A stretch of 64,000 bases of DNA from Bacteroidota bacterium (GTDB taxonomy: Bacteria > Bacteroidota > Bacteroidia > Chitinophagales > Chitinophagaceae). A model generated the notes under the pieces. It was not told the origin of the DNA. It saw nothing but the letters and a program-made list of their open reading frames with translations, and did no database searches. Of this stretch, positions 19,839 through 29,251 are shown piece after piece. A program made the translations under genes and the position numbers. The stretch is taken from positions 287,210 to 351,209 of the forward strand of contig VGFP01000002.1 of assembly GCA_016868855.1 (NCBI GenBank). Reading direction: 5' to 3'. Numbering within the stretch: the first letter of the stretch is position 1; each line of letters starts with the position of its first letter.

Positions 19839-21098
19839 ATGAAAGGTGTTTCATCTAAGCTTACTACCTATATCCTGATCGCGATGGCATTGGGTATTTT
19901 AACAGGATACCTGGTACATACCCAAGCTGATCCCGCAACCATAAAATCATTTTCCAGCAACATCAAACTGCTGACCACCATTTTTTTGCGCTTGGTACAA
20001 ATGGTGATTGCCCCACTGGTATTTACCACGCTTGTGGTAGGCATCGCAAAATTGGGGGATTTATCGGTGGTAGGACGCGTTGGTGGCAAAGCTCTGTTGT
20101 GGTTTGTTTCTGCCTCATTGATCAGTTTATTGCTCGGAATGGTGCTTGTAAATTTCTTCCAACCTGGTGCTGCCATCAATTTGGATACTGCAGATGTGGA
20201 GGGAGCGAAGGACTTGATCGGCAAGACACAGGAATTTTCTTTGCAAAAGTTCATTGAACACGTATTTCCCAAAAGCTTCATCGAATCGATGGCCCATAAT
20301 GAAATTCTGCAGCTGGTTGTATTCAGCATCTTTTTTGGAGTGGGCACAACAGCTCTCGGAGAAAAAGGAAAATCCATTGTCAAAGCACTGGATGCAGTGG
20401 CCCATATCATTTTAAAAATGGTCGGTTATGTGATGAATACTGCACCCTTGGGTGTATTTGGTGCCATTGCTGCAGTGATAGCAGTGAAAGGATTGGATGT
20501 TTTTATTTTCTATGGACAATACCTTTTGTATTTTCTGATTGGCATTGCATTGCTTTGGGTGGTATTGCTTTCTGTCGGCTATATCATTTTGAGGAAAAGG
20601 CTGTTTGAATTGTTCAGATTCATTTCCCAACCGCTACTGGTTGCCTTCAGCACCACCAGCAGCGAGGCGGTGTTTCCAAAGCTCACGAGTGAGCTGGAGC
20701 GATTCGGTTGCAAAGACAAGATCGTCTCTTTCATCCTTCCACTTGGTTACAGCTTCAACCTGGATGGAAGCATGATGTACATGACATTTGCGAGTCTTGC
20801 TATTGCACAGGCCTATGGCATACACTTGGATGTTGGAACCCAACTGACCATGCTATTGGTATTGATGCTGACCAGCAAAGGAATTGCAGGTGTGCCGCGG
20901 GCATCATTGGTGGTGGTGACTGCCACTTGTGCCATGTTCAATATTCCTCCGGAAGGAATAGCATTGATTTTGCCGATCGACCATTTTTGCGATATGTTCA
21001 GAACCATGACCAATGTGGTTGGAAATGCACTCGCTACCACAGCGGTCAGCAAATGGGAAGGAGAATTGACAACTGCAGTTGCCACTGATAATGTGTAA
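19839..21098 (+). CDS. Dicarboxylate/amino acid:cation symporter (DAACS family)
   Basis: LRLVQMVIAPLVFTTLVVGIAKLGD, FSTTSSEAVFPKLTSELERFG, PLGYSFNLDGSMMYMT. Confidence 0.95.
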   Translation: MKGVSSKLTTYILIAMALGILTGYLVHTQADPATIKSFSSNIKLLTTIFLRLVQMVIAPLVFTTLVVGIAKLGDLSVVGRVGGKALLWFVSASLISLLLGMVLVNFFQPGAAINLDTADVEGAKDLIGKTQEFSLQKFIEHVFPKSFIESMAHNEILQLVVFSIFFGVGTTALGEKGKSIVKALDAVAHIILKMVGYVMNTAPLGVFGAIAAVIAVKGLDVFIFYGQYLLYFLIGIALLWVVLLSVGYIILRKRLFELFRFISQPLLVAFSTTSSEAVFPKLTSELERFGCKDKIVSFILPLGYSFNLDGSMMYMTFASLAIAQAYGIHLDVGTQLTMLLVLMLTSKGIAGVPRASLVVVTATCAMFNIPPEGIALILPIDHFCDMFRTMTNVVGNALATTAVSKWEGELTTAVATDNV

Positions 21099-21109
21099 AT
21101 TTTGTGATC

Positions 21110-21772
21110 ATGATTGAACTGGCTATCCAATTTAAAGATTTGTTGAATCCGGAGTTTTATATTCAACACGGAGGTCTCTGGCTTTTTTTATTCATTGTAT
21201 TTGCAGAAACAGGATTGTTTGCAGGCTTCTTTTTGCCGGGAGATTCTCTGTTGTTCGTCGCAGGTATTTACTGCAATGAATTAGCAGCTGAATTGATTGA
21301 TCTGCAATTTGATATTTTTAATTTATTGCTTGTAGCCACACTGGTTGTTGCAGCAGGTGTTTTAGGCAATATTGTAGGATACTGGTTTGGTGCGGCAAGT
21401 GGACCTTATCTTTTCAATAGAAAAGATAGTTTTTTCTTTAAGCGCAAACATCTCCATACCGCGAAAGAATTTTATGATAAACATGGAGGAGGTGCCATAG
21501 TGTTTGCTCGATTTTTACCCATCATCCGAACATTCGCTCCCATCATTGCAGGAATTGTAAAAATGGAGAAAGCGAAATTCACCTTATATAATATTGTTGG
21601 GTGCATTGCTTGGGCAATAACCATGCTGTTTGCTGGTCACTATCTCTATCAATTTTTTCTCAAGCAGTTCGGTTTTGATCTCAAATCAAAGCTAGAGATC
21701 ATTGTTTTGGGAATCATCTTTGTTACCACTGTTCCCGTCATTTTGAAATTGATCAGAAAGGAGAAGAAATAA
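21110..21772 (+). CDS. DedA family protein
   Basis: FVFAETGLFAGFFLPGDSLLFVAG, GGGAIVFARFLPIIRTFAPIIAGI; ATG at 21110 preferred over GTG at 21104. Confidence 0.93.
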   Translation: MIELAIQFKDLLNPEFYIQHGGLWLFLFIVFAETGLFAGFFLPGDSLLFVAGIYCNELAAELIDLQFDIFNLLLVATLVVAAGVLGNIVGYWFGAASGPYLFNRKDSFFFKRKHLHTAKEFYDKHGGGAIVFARFLPIIRTFAPIIAGIVKMEKAKFTLYNIVGCIAWAITMLFAGHYLYQFFLKQFGFDLKSKLEIIVLGIIFVTTVPVILKLIRKEKK

Positions 21773-21792
21773 TTTAAAAATCATTCTATCCC

Positions 21793-23031
21793 ATGCAAGA
21801 AGGGTCACTCAAGAAACAATTTTTAAACCTGGCCGTGATTGTTGCAGCGCTTGGTTACTTTGTTGATATATATGACTTGCTGCTTTTTACCATTGTCAGA
21901 GAACCCAGTCTGATTGGCATCAGGGTGGGTGAAACAGATATGCTGACTGCCAGCACCAAGATCATCAATTGGCAAATGACAGGCTTGTTGATTGGCGGTA
22001 TTTTGTGGGGGGTGATGGGTGACAAGAAAGGAAGATTGAGTGTGCTGTTCGGATCAATCTTGTTGTATTCTGTTGCCAACTTTATCACAGGATATGTTCA
22101 AACAGTCGATCAATATGCATGGTTGAGATTCATTGCTGGCATAGGATTGGCAGGAGAACTGGGGGCAGGTATTACATTGGTGAGTGAATTGATGCCCAAG
22201 AAAAACAGAGGGGTGATGACCTCTTTTGTTGCGGGTGTTGGATTGTTTGGGGCAGTATTTGCTTATGCAGTATACAAGACAACAGGCGATTGGCGCCTCT
22301 GCTATAAAATTGGCGGGATACTGGGTATTGTATTGCTTTTTTTGCGCATCAAAGTATCTGAGAGTAAGATCTTTCAGCATGTTTCAAAATCTGAAGTGTC
22401 AAAAGGAAATATTTTCATGTTCTTCAACAACAAGAAAAGATTCAGAAAATATCTATTGGCTATTTTGATCGGTTTGCCGACCTGGTATGTCATTGGAATA
22501 TTGTTGAATCTCGGCAATCGTTTTGCCAAAGAACTCTATGGAGAGAATGCAATTGAATCTGGCGCTTGCATCATGTACGGCTATATTGGGATTGCATTGG
22601 GGGATATCATCGTTGGGCTAGTTAGCCAGTATTACAAAAGCAGAAAAAAAGCCCTGACTATTTTTTACAGCATGACATTTTTAGGAGTTGCATTCTTTTT
22701 TAGTCCATTGAACAACAGCGACACTAGTATGTATGCGGTATCATTTTACCTCGGATTTTCAACCGGATTCTGGGCCATTTTTGTGACGATGGGTGCCGAA
22801 CATTTTGGGACAAACCTCCGTGCCACGGCAGCTACGACCATTCCCAACATGGTCAGAGGGGCATTGCCATTGATGAATCTATTGTTCAAAGATTATTTCC
22901 AGGGAACACTCCATATATCATTTCTTCAAAGCGGTATGTTGACAGGCTTGATTGTGATGGTTATCGCTATCATAGCTTTGATATACACAGAAGAAACCTT
23001 CCACAAGGATTTGGATTTTGTGGAGAAATGA
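21793..23031 (+). CDS. MFS transporter
   Basis: 12-TM pattern; GGILWGVMGDKKGRLSVLFGS; GIGLAGELGAGITLVSELMPKKNRG. Confidence 0.92.
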   Translation: MQEGSLKKQFLNLAVIVAALGYFVDIYDLLLFTIVREPSLIGIRVGETDMLTASTKIINWQMTGLLIGGILWGVMGDKKGRLSVLFGSILLYSVANFITGYVQTVDQYAWLRFIAGIGLAGELGAGITLVSELMPKKNRGVMTSFVAGVGLFGAVFAYAVYKTTGDWRLCYKIGGILGIVLLFLRIKVSESKIFQHVSKSEVSKGNIFMFFNNKKRFRKYLLAILIGLPTWYVIGILLNLGNRFAKELYGENAIESGACIMYGYIGIALGDIIVGLVSQYYKSRKKALTIFYSMTFLGVAFFFSPLNNSDTSMYAVSFYLGFSTGFWAIFVTMGAEHFGTNLRATAATTIPNMVRGALPLMNLLFKDYFQGTLHISFLQSGMLTGLIVMVIAIIALIYTEETFHKDLDFVEK

Positions 23032-23128
23032 TTTTGGGAAAGGTAATATTGAGTAGGGTAAAGGGAGGAGATAGGAGGGGTAAGAACTTTTTCTCCTCCC
23101 TTCTCTCTCCTCTCTTTCCCCTGGCTGT

Positions 23129-24052
23129 TTACCCCAAGACTTCATTCATCGACCTGACAGCTGCTGCGCTTTTTTCAAATGCTTCTTTTTCTGATGCTGT
23201 CAAATCAAGCGGAAGGATTTTCTCCCATCCACTTTTCCCAATGGTTACAGGAACACCCAGGCATATATCTTTTTGTCCGTATTCTCCATCCAATGCTACG
23301 CAGCAGGTAAATAATTTTTTCTCATCTCTCAAAATGCTTTTCACCAAGGCTGCTCCAGCTGCTCCTGGTGCATACCAAGCAGAAGTGCCAATGAGTTTCG
23401 TGAGGGTCGCGCCGCCAACCATTGTATCTGCAACAATTTTTTGTTGTTGTTCTTCAGTAAGAAATTGAGAAACTGGAATGCTGTTCCAGGTTGCTTTGCT
23501 GATCAGTGGAATCATGGTTGTATCTCCATGTCCGCCGATAACAATTGCATTCAAATCACCCGCACTGCATCCAAGATGTTGTGTCAATTGATATTTGAAT
23601 CTGCTGCTGTCCAGTGTTCCGCCCATTCCAATGATTCTTTGTTTTGGCAATCCGGTTGATTTCAGTGCCAAATAGGTCATGGTATCCATCGGATTGCTGA
23701 TCACGATGATGATGGTATTGGGTGAATATTTCAAAACATTTTCACATACTGTTTTAACGATGCCTGCATTTGTTCCGATCAATTCCTCTCTAGTCATGCC
23801 TGGTTTCCTTGGGATACCAGAAGTAATCACCACTACGTCGCTGTTGGCAGTTTTTGCATAATCATTGGTAGATCCTGTAATGATCGTATCAAACCCCAAT
23901 AACGCTGCAGTTTGCTGCATGTCCTGCGCCTTGCCTTCTGCCAATCCTTCTTTGATATCCAATAAAACGAGATCAGTACAAATGCCTGCTCTGGCAATGT
24001 TGTCTGCGCAGGTAGCACCAACGGCCCCGGCTCCAATGACAGTAACTTTCAT
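23129..24052 (-). CDS. mdh: Malate dehydrogenase (LDH-like type)
   Basis: VTVIGAGAVGATCADNIA, SGIPRKPGMTREELIGTNAGIVK, VISNPMDTMTYLALKSTGLPKQRIIGMGGTLDSSRF (Arg-Met/Thr MDH-type context). Confidence 0.92.
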   Translation of the reverse strand: MKVTVIGAGAVGATCADNIARAGICTDLVLLDIKEGLAEGKAQDMQQTAALLGFDTIITGSTNDYAKTANSDVVVITSGIPRKPGMTREELIGTNAGIVKTVCENVLKYSPNTIIIVISNPMDTMTYLALKSTGLPKQRIIGMGGTLDSSRFKYQLTQHLGCSAGDLNAIVIGGHGDTTMIPLISKATWNSIPVSQFLTEEQQQKIVADTMVGGATLTKLIGTSAWYAPGAAGAALVKSILRDEKKLFTCCVALDGEYGQKDICLGVPVTIGKSGWEKILPLDLTASEKEAFEKSAAAVRSMNEVLG

Positions 24053-24089
24053 AGAGTATAATTTATGTGTTGAGTGATGATTTGCGCGG

Positions 24090-24128
24090 CAAAGGTAGGG
24101 TGTTATTTCACAAATTGGTTTACCTTTG
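24090..24128. promoter_or_regulatory. Divergent -7 elements for mdh (minus) and efp (plus)
   Basis: CAAAGGTA at 24090-24097 (TACCTTTG on minus) and TACCTTTG at 24121-24128 (plus). Confidence 0.55.
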
Positions 24129-24146
24129 CCGCCTTAAAATGCAATT

Positions 24147-24713
24147 ATGGCAAATACTTCTGATATCTCAAGGGGCATGATTTTAAAGCTCGACGGCAGT
24201 CTCTACACGGTGATTGAATTTGGCGAAAACAAGACCGCCCGTGCAGCTGCAAAGGTTTGGGCAAAGCTCAAGGGGGTCGACAACAACAGATCCATCGAAA
24301 AAACCTGGAACAGTGGAGATACCATTTATCCTGTTAGGGTTGAAAGGAAGAGCTATCAATTCCTATACAAGGATGACACCGGATATAATTTCATGGACAA
24401 TGAAACTTTCGAACAAATTGCTGTGGCTGAGACCCTGGTTGATGCACCCCAGTTTTTGACGGAGGATCAGGAAGTTTCCGTTCTGATCAATACAGAAACA
24501 GAACTACCTATGAGCGTTGAACTGCCTGAGAAGGTGGTGTCGAAAGTTACTTATTCCGAGCCCGGACTCAGAGGCGATACAGCAACACGCACCCTGAAGC
24601 CAGCAACCGTGGCAACAGGAGCAACCGTCATGGTTCCCTTGTTTGTGAATGAGGGAGATGTTATTCGTATCAATACTAAAACCGGAGAATACATTGAAAG
24701 AGTAAAAGAGTAA
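24147..24713 (+). CDS. efp: Elongation factor P
   Basis: TSDISRGMILKLDGSLYTVIEF...GDVIRINTKTGEYIERVKE. Confidence 0.98.
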   Translation: MANTSDISRGMILKLDGSLYTVIEFGENKTARAAAKVWAKLKGVDNNRSIEKTWNSGDTIYPVRVERKSYQFLYKDDTGYNFMDNETFEQIAVAETLVDAPQFLTEDQEVSVLINTETELPMSVELPEKVVSKVTYSEPGLRGDTATRTLKPATVATGATVMVPLFVNEGDVIRINTKTGEYIERVKE

Positions 24714-24748
24714 TTTTTTGCTTTTTTTCGTCGATTTTAGACATTTTT

Positions 24749-24781
24749 GCCCCTTTTTTAAACAAAAAAGGGGCTTTTTTA
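24749..24781 (+). terminator. Intrinsic terminator after efp
   Basis: gccccttttttaaacaaaaaaggggc followed by tttttt. Confidence 0.75.
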
Positions 24782-24866
24782 ATAAAAATCGGGCATAATT
24801 TAATTTGGCCAATTTTCATTTTTACCCCACCTTTACCGTCCGTTAGTGACAAAAAAATCATTACAA

Positions 24867-25343
24867 ATGGACCTAAAACAGATTCAGGATCTCGTAAAGA
24901 TGGTAAATAAGTCTAATATCAGTGAGCTCTCCATTGAGGAAAAGGATATCAAGATTACCATCAAACAAAAAGAGGATAAATATGTAACCGGCGTTCCAAT
25001 GCAGCAGATACAAGCAGCACCTGCACCTGTTGCAATTGCATCACCTGCTCCTTCGGCAGCTGCTCCTGCTGCAAAGCCTGCTGCACCGGTTGCAGCTGAC
25101 AATCTTTTGACCATCAAGAGTCCGATGATCGGAACTTTTTACAGAAGGCCTTCGCCCGACAAACCCAATTTTGTAGAGGAGGGTGATGAAGTGAAAAATG
25201 GCAAAGTGGTTTGCATCATTGAAGCCATGAAACTGTTCAACGAAATCGAAAGCGAAATCAGTGGAAGGGTGGTGAAAATCCTGGTGGAAGATTCTACACC
25301 AGTTGAATACGATCAGCCCCTATTCCTTGTCGAACCTATCTAG
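24867..25343 (+). CDS. accB: Acetyl-CoA carboxylase biotin carboxyl carrier protein
   Basis: MDLKQIQDLVKMVNKSNISELSIEE; biotinylation motif IEAMKLFNEIESE; ATG at 24867 preferred over GTG at 24846. Confidence 0.96.
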   Translation: MDLKQIQDLVKMVNKSNISELSIEEKDIKITIKQKEDKYVTGVPMQQIQAAPAPVAIASPAPSAAAPAAKPAAPVAADNLLTIKSPMIGTFYRRPSPDKPNFVEEGDEVKNGKVVCIIEAMKLFNEIESEISGRVVKILVEDSTPVEYDQPLFLVEPI

Positions 25344-25387
25344 TCAATTGCATGGAGACATGCATTTTTTTCATTTAAATCTGTGGC

Positions 25388-26746
25388 ATGACCAAAGATT
25401 CTAAGAGTATATTCAAAAAAATATTGATTGCAAACAGAGGTGAAATTGCCCTGAGGGTTATCAGAACCTGTCGTGAAATGGGTATAAAAACTGTAGCTGT
25501 TTATTCTACAGCCGATAAAGACAGTTTGCATGTGAAGTTTGCAGATGAGGCTGTATGCATTGGACGACCTTCCAGTTCAGAATCATATTTGAACATTCCT
25601 CATCTCATGGCTGCCATGGAAATTACCAATGCGGACGCAGTACACCCTGGGTATGGATTTCTGGCAGAGAATGCAAAGTTTGCCGAGATATGCGGTGAAC
25701 ATGGAGTAAAGTTTATTGGTCCCACGCCCGAACAAATCAGATGCATGGGCGACAAAATAACTGCAAAGGAAACCATGGTCAAAGCTGGCGTTCCTGTTGT
25801 GCCTGGAAGCGGAGGATTGCTGGGGAGTGTCGAGGAAGCAAAACAAATTGCAAAAGAGATTGGTTATCCGGTCATATTGAAAGCCACCGCGGGTGGTGGT
25901 GGAAAAGGCATGCGGGTTGTTTGGGAAGAAACTGAAATCGAAAAGGCATACAATACTGCGAAAGCGGAAGCATTGGCTTCTTTCAAAAACGACGGTGTCT
26001 ACATGGAAAAATTTGTAGAGGAACCTCGTCACATTGAAATACAAGTAGCAGGTGACCGCTATGGAAAAGTTTGTCACATGAGTGAAAGAGATTGTTCCAT
26101 TCAGCGCCGGCACCAAAAGTTGGTTGAAGAATCTCCCTCACCTTTTATGACGGATGATCTTCGTCAACGCATGGGAGATGCTGCAGTAAAAGCTGCTCAA
26201 GCCATTGGATACGAGAGTGTGGGAACGATTGAATTTCTGGTTGACAAACACAGAAATTTTTACTTCATGGAAATGAATACCAGGATCCAGGTGGAACATT
26301 GCGTTACAGAAGAAGTAACCAATTTTGATTTGATCAAAGAACAAATCAAAATCGCTGCCGGTGAGCCGATATCAGGAAAAAATTATTATCCTGATATGCA
26401 TGCCATTGAATGCAGGATCAATGCAGAAGATCCCTACAATGATTTCAGACCCAGTCCGGGTAAGATCACTGTATTGCATCAGCCTGGCGGGCATGGTATT
26501 CGCATTGATTCACATGTATACGCGGGATATGTAATTCCTCCATTTTATGATTCAATGATTGCAAAAATCATTGCAGTTGCCAGAACCCGCAAAGAGGCCA
26601 TCGATACCATGAGCAGGGCCTTGAGTGAGTATGTCATTGAAGGAGTAAAGACAACCATTCCATTCCATCAGCAGTTGATGAGAAATGAGGACTTCATCAA
26701 AGGAAATTTCACAACCAAATTCTTGGATACTTTTAAAATCCAATAA
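25388..26746 (+). CDS. accC: Acetyl-CoA carboxylase biotin carboxylase subunit
   Basis: [59 protein letters not shown]. Confidence 0.98.
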   Translation: MTKDSKSIFKKILIANRGEIALRVIRTCREMGIKTVAVYSTADKDSLHVKFADEAVCIGRPSSSESYLNIPHLMAAMEITNADAVHPGYGFLAENAKFAEICGEHGVKFIGPTPEQIRCMGDKITAKETMVKAGVPVVPGSGGLLGSVEEAKQIAKEIGYPVILKATAGGGGKGMRVVWEETEIEKAYNTAKAEALASFKNDGVYMEKFVEEPRHIEIQVAGDRYGKVCHMSERDCSIQRRHQKLVEESPSPFMTDDLRQRMGDAAVKAAQAIGYESVGTIEFLVDKHRNFYFMEMNTRIQVEHCVTEEVTNFDLIKEQIKIAAGEPISGKNYYPDMHAIECRINAEDPYNDFRPSPGKITVLHQPGGHGIRIDSHVYAGYVIPPFYDSMIAKIIAVARTRKEAIDTMSRALSEYVIEGVKTTIPFHQQLMRNEDFIKGNFTTKFLDTFKIQ

Positions 26747-26770
26747 CAAGGGTAATAAATGCATAAAAAT

Positions 26771-26798
26771 AAAAGCCTCCCCAATGGGAGGCTTTTTG
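26771..26798 (+). terminator. Intrinsic terminator after accC (possibly bidirectional)
   Basis: aaaagcctccc-caat-gggaggcttttt. Confidence 0.8.
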
Positions 26799-26824
26799 TT
26801 TGCGTGCCAGAAACACTTGTTTGT

Positions 26825-29017
26825 TTATCTCAAGAACAAAAGTTCTCGGTATTTTGGAAGCTCCCACTCTGAATCGTCTACCAACAATTCCAATTTGTCT
26901 ACATGGTAACGAATTTGATCGAAGAATGGTTTTACGTTATCGCAATAAGCAATTGCTTTTTCTCTAGAGCTCGATAAAGCATTTGCTGCTTTTCTGGCTT
27001 CAGTCATTTCCTCTGTTAGCAATTGCGCCTTGTTGATATGTTCTGAAATTTCACTCAATACATTCAACTGCGCTTTGTATGCTTCTGGTTTGAGGCCAAC
27101 TTCTTTCAATCCTTTAATATTTTCTATCAATACATTTTGATATCGAATAGCAGCAGGGAGAATATGATTGCCTGTCAGGTCGCCGATGACACGACCCTCG
27201 ATCTGAACATACTTGATGTATTTTTCCAGTTCAATTTCGTGACGGGCTTCCAATTCCACATGCGACAATACTTTGTGTTTTTCAAACAACTCTTTTACTT
27301 TCTTGGTTGTCAATGAATCCAATGCAAGCGGAGTGGTTTTCAAATTGGGTAAACCGCGCTTCGCAGCTTCCTTCTGCCACTCTTCGCTGTAACCATCACC
27401 CTCAAACAAAACTTTCTTGGAAGCTTTGATGTAATTTTTGATTACGTGCATGATGGCAACTTCTTTCTTGTCACCTTTCTCTATCAATGCATCTACCTCA
27501 TTTTTGAAAGAGGTCAATGTTTCAGTCATGATGGTATTCAATACGGTCATGTTATAACCGCAGTTGGCAGAAGATCCCACTGCACGGAATTCAAATTTGT
27601 TTCCAGTGAATGCGAAGGGAGATGTTCTGTTTCTGTCTGTATTATCCAGCAACAATTCAGGAATGTTTTTGTGGATATCCAGTTTGAGCATGACTTCATC
27701 CTGCTCATCAAATTTGTCGCCCACTCTTGTCTCCACTTCATTGAGCACCTTGGTGAGGAATTGTCCAATGTAAGCAGAAATGATCGCTGGAGGTGCTTCG
27801 TTGGCACCCAAACGATGATCGTTGCCTGCAGATGCGATAGCTGCTCTCAATAAATCCGCATGATCGTGCACAGCTTTGATGGTGTTTACAAAGAATGCAA
27901 GGAACATCAGGTTGGTCTTGGGTGTTTTACCCGGCGCCAACAAGTTGATGCCTGTATCTGTTGCCATGCTCCAGTTATTGTGCTTCCCGCTTCCGTTGAT
28001 GCCGGCAAATGGTTTCTCATGCAAGAGCACACGCAATTTGTGCTTCTTGGCCACTTTAGCCATTACATCCATCAACAATGTGTTGTGGTCAACTGCCAGG
28101 TTCAATTCTTCAAATATGGGTGCACATTCGAACTGTGATGGGGCTACTTCATTGTGTCTCGTGCGCAAAGGAATTCCCAGTCGGTATGATTCATATTCGA
28201 AATCTCTCATGAATGCATAAACGCGTTCAGGTATCGCACCAAAATAGTGATCCTCCAGCTGCTGACCTTTTGCGGGAGCATGTCCGAAGACTGTTCTGCC
28301 TGTCATGATCAGATCCGGACGAGCATTGGCGAGTCCCTCATCAACCAAAAAATATTCCTGTTCCCATCCCAGTGTAGCTGTGACTTTTCCAACTGATTTG
28401 TCGAAGTAGTGACAAACATCCACTGCAGCTTTGTTCAAAGCTTCAATTGATTTTAACAGTGGTGCTTTGTAATCCAGGCATTCACCGGTATATGAAACAA
28501 ATATAGTTGGAATGCAAAGTGTGAGTCCCTGTCCAATGTTCATGATGAAGGCAGGAGAAGTAGGATCCCAAGCAGTATATCCGCGGGCTTCGAAAGTGGC
28601 ACGCAATCCCCCACTTGGAAAGGAAGATGCATCTGGCTCTTGTTGGGTCAATGCATTTCCATCAAATTCTTCAATAGCAGAACCATCTGATTTCAAGGTA
28701 AAAAATGAATCATGTTTTTCCGCTGAAGTGCCGGTAAGAGGTTGGAACCAGTGTGTATAGTGTGTAACACCCTTGCTCTGTGCCCACTGCCTCATCCCTG
28801 CTGCAATCTGATTCGCAATGGTTCTGTCTATTTTTTGTCCAGACTTGATGGAACTGACGAGTCCTTTGTATGCCTCGTCGTTGACATATTCTCGCGCGAT
28901 TTTCAACGTGAAGACGTTCTCACCAAATATGGGAGTGACTTTTGATGGACTCTCAACATGTACCTCGTCCTTCACAGAAGTGAGGTTGTCAATTGCTTTG
29001 AAACGTAATGATTGCAT
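26825..29017 (-). CDS. glnN: Type III glutamine synthetase
   Basis: GSIII features: ATFEARGYTAWDPTSPAFIM, TLGWEQEYFLVDE, HNEVAPSQFECAPIFEE, LLHEKPFAGINGSGKHNNWSM; start reassigned to MQSLRFKAI at 29017 (ORF track 29125). Confidence 0.96.
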   Translation of the reverse strand: MQSLRFKAIDNLTSVKDEVHVESPSKVTPIFGENVFTLKIAREYVNDEAYKGLVSSIKSGQKIDRTIANQIAAGMRQWAQSKGVTHYTHWFQPLTGTSAEKHDSFFTLKSDGSAIEEFDGNALTQQEPDASSFPSGGLRATFEARGYTAWDPTSPAFIMNIGQGLTLCIPTIFVSYTGECLDYKAPLLKSIEALNKAAVDVCHYFDKSVGKVTATLGWEQEYFLVDEGLANARPDLIMTGRTVFGHAPAKGQQLEDHYFGAIPERVYAFMRDFEYESYRLGIPLRTRHNEVAPSQFECAPIFEELNLAVDHNTLLMDVMAKVAKKHKLRVLLHEKPFAGINGSGKHNNWSMATDTGINLLAPGKTPKTNLMFLAFFVNTIKAVHDHADLLRAAIASAGNDHRLGANEAPPAIISAYIGQFLTKVLNEVETRVGDKFDEQDEVMLKLDIHKNIPELLLDNTDRNRTSPFAFTGNKFEFRAVGSSANCGYNMTVLNTIMTETLTSFKNEVDALIEKGDKKEVAIMHVIKNYIKASKKVLFEGDGYSEEWQKEAAKRGLPNLKTTPLALDSLTTKKVKELFEKHKVLSHVELEARHEIELEKYIKYVQIEGRVIGDLTGNHILPAAIRYQNVLIENIKGLKEVGLKPEAYKAQLNVLSEISEHINKAQLLTEEMTEARKAANALSSSREKAIAYCDNVKPFFDQIRYHVDKLELLVDDSEWELPKYRELLFLR

Positions 29018-29227
29018 ATGATATAATTTGAAGGCACAAAAGTCGCCAAATTCACCCTCCCAGACAAAAAAAATATAAAAATCCCCAAAAAAGGAAGTCA
29101 AATTGTTAATAAAATGAATATTCATGGTAGTTAAGTGATCTTAAATGATTGATTTTATGCCGAATACTTCATATAGAAAAATATATAATGTGAAAGCTTT
29201 GTAGATTATATCTTCGTCAACTTTGGA

Positions 29228-29235
29228 TAAATTTG
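29228..29235 (+). promoter_or_regulatory. Putative -7 element of purL promoter
   Basis: TAAATTTG, 17 nt upstream of the purL ATG; no well-spaced -33 TTTG. Confidence 0.4.
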
Positions 29236-29251
29236 CGACTTCAATCGAAAC

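Noticed and set aside
19868-20410. 180-aa minus-strand ORF inside the DAACS symporter
   Set aside because: Antisense shadow frame, no recognisable motifs.
27446-27853. 135-aa plus-strand ORF inside glnN
   Set aside because: Fully antisense to a strongly conserved glutamine synthetase III; no family-like sequence.
29018-29125. N-terminal extension of glnN in the ORF track (MNIHFINNLTSFFGDFYIFF...)
   Set aside because: Non-homologous AT-rich upstream region; MQSLRFKAIDNL at 29017 is a more plausible start.
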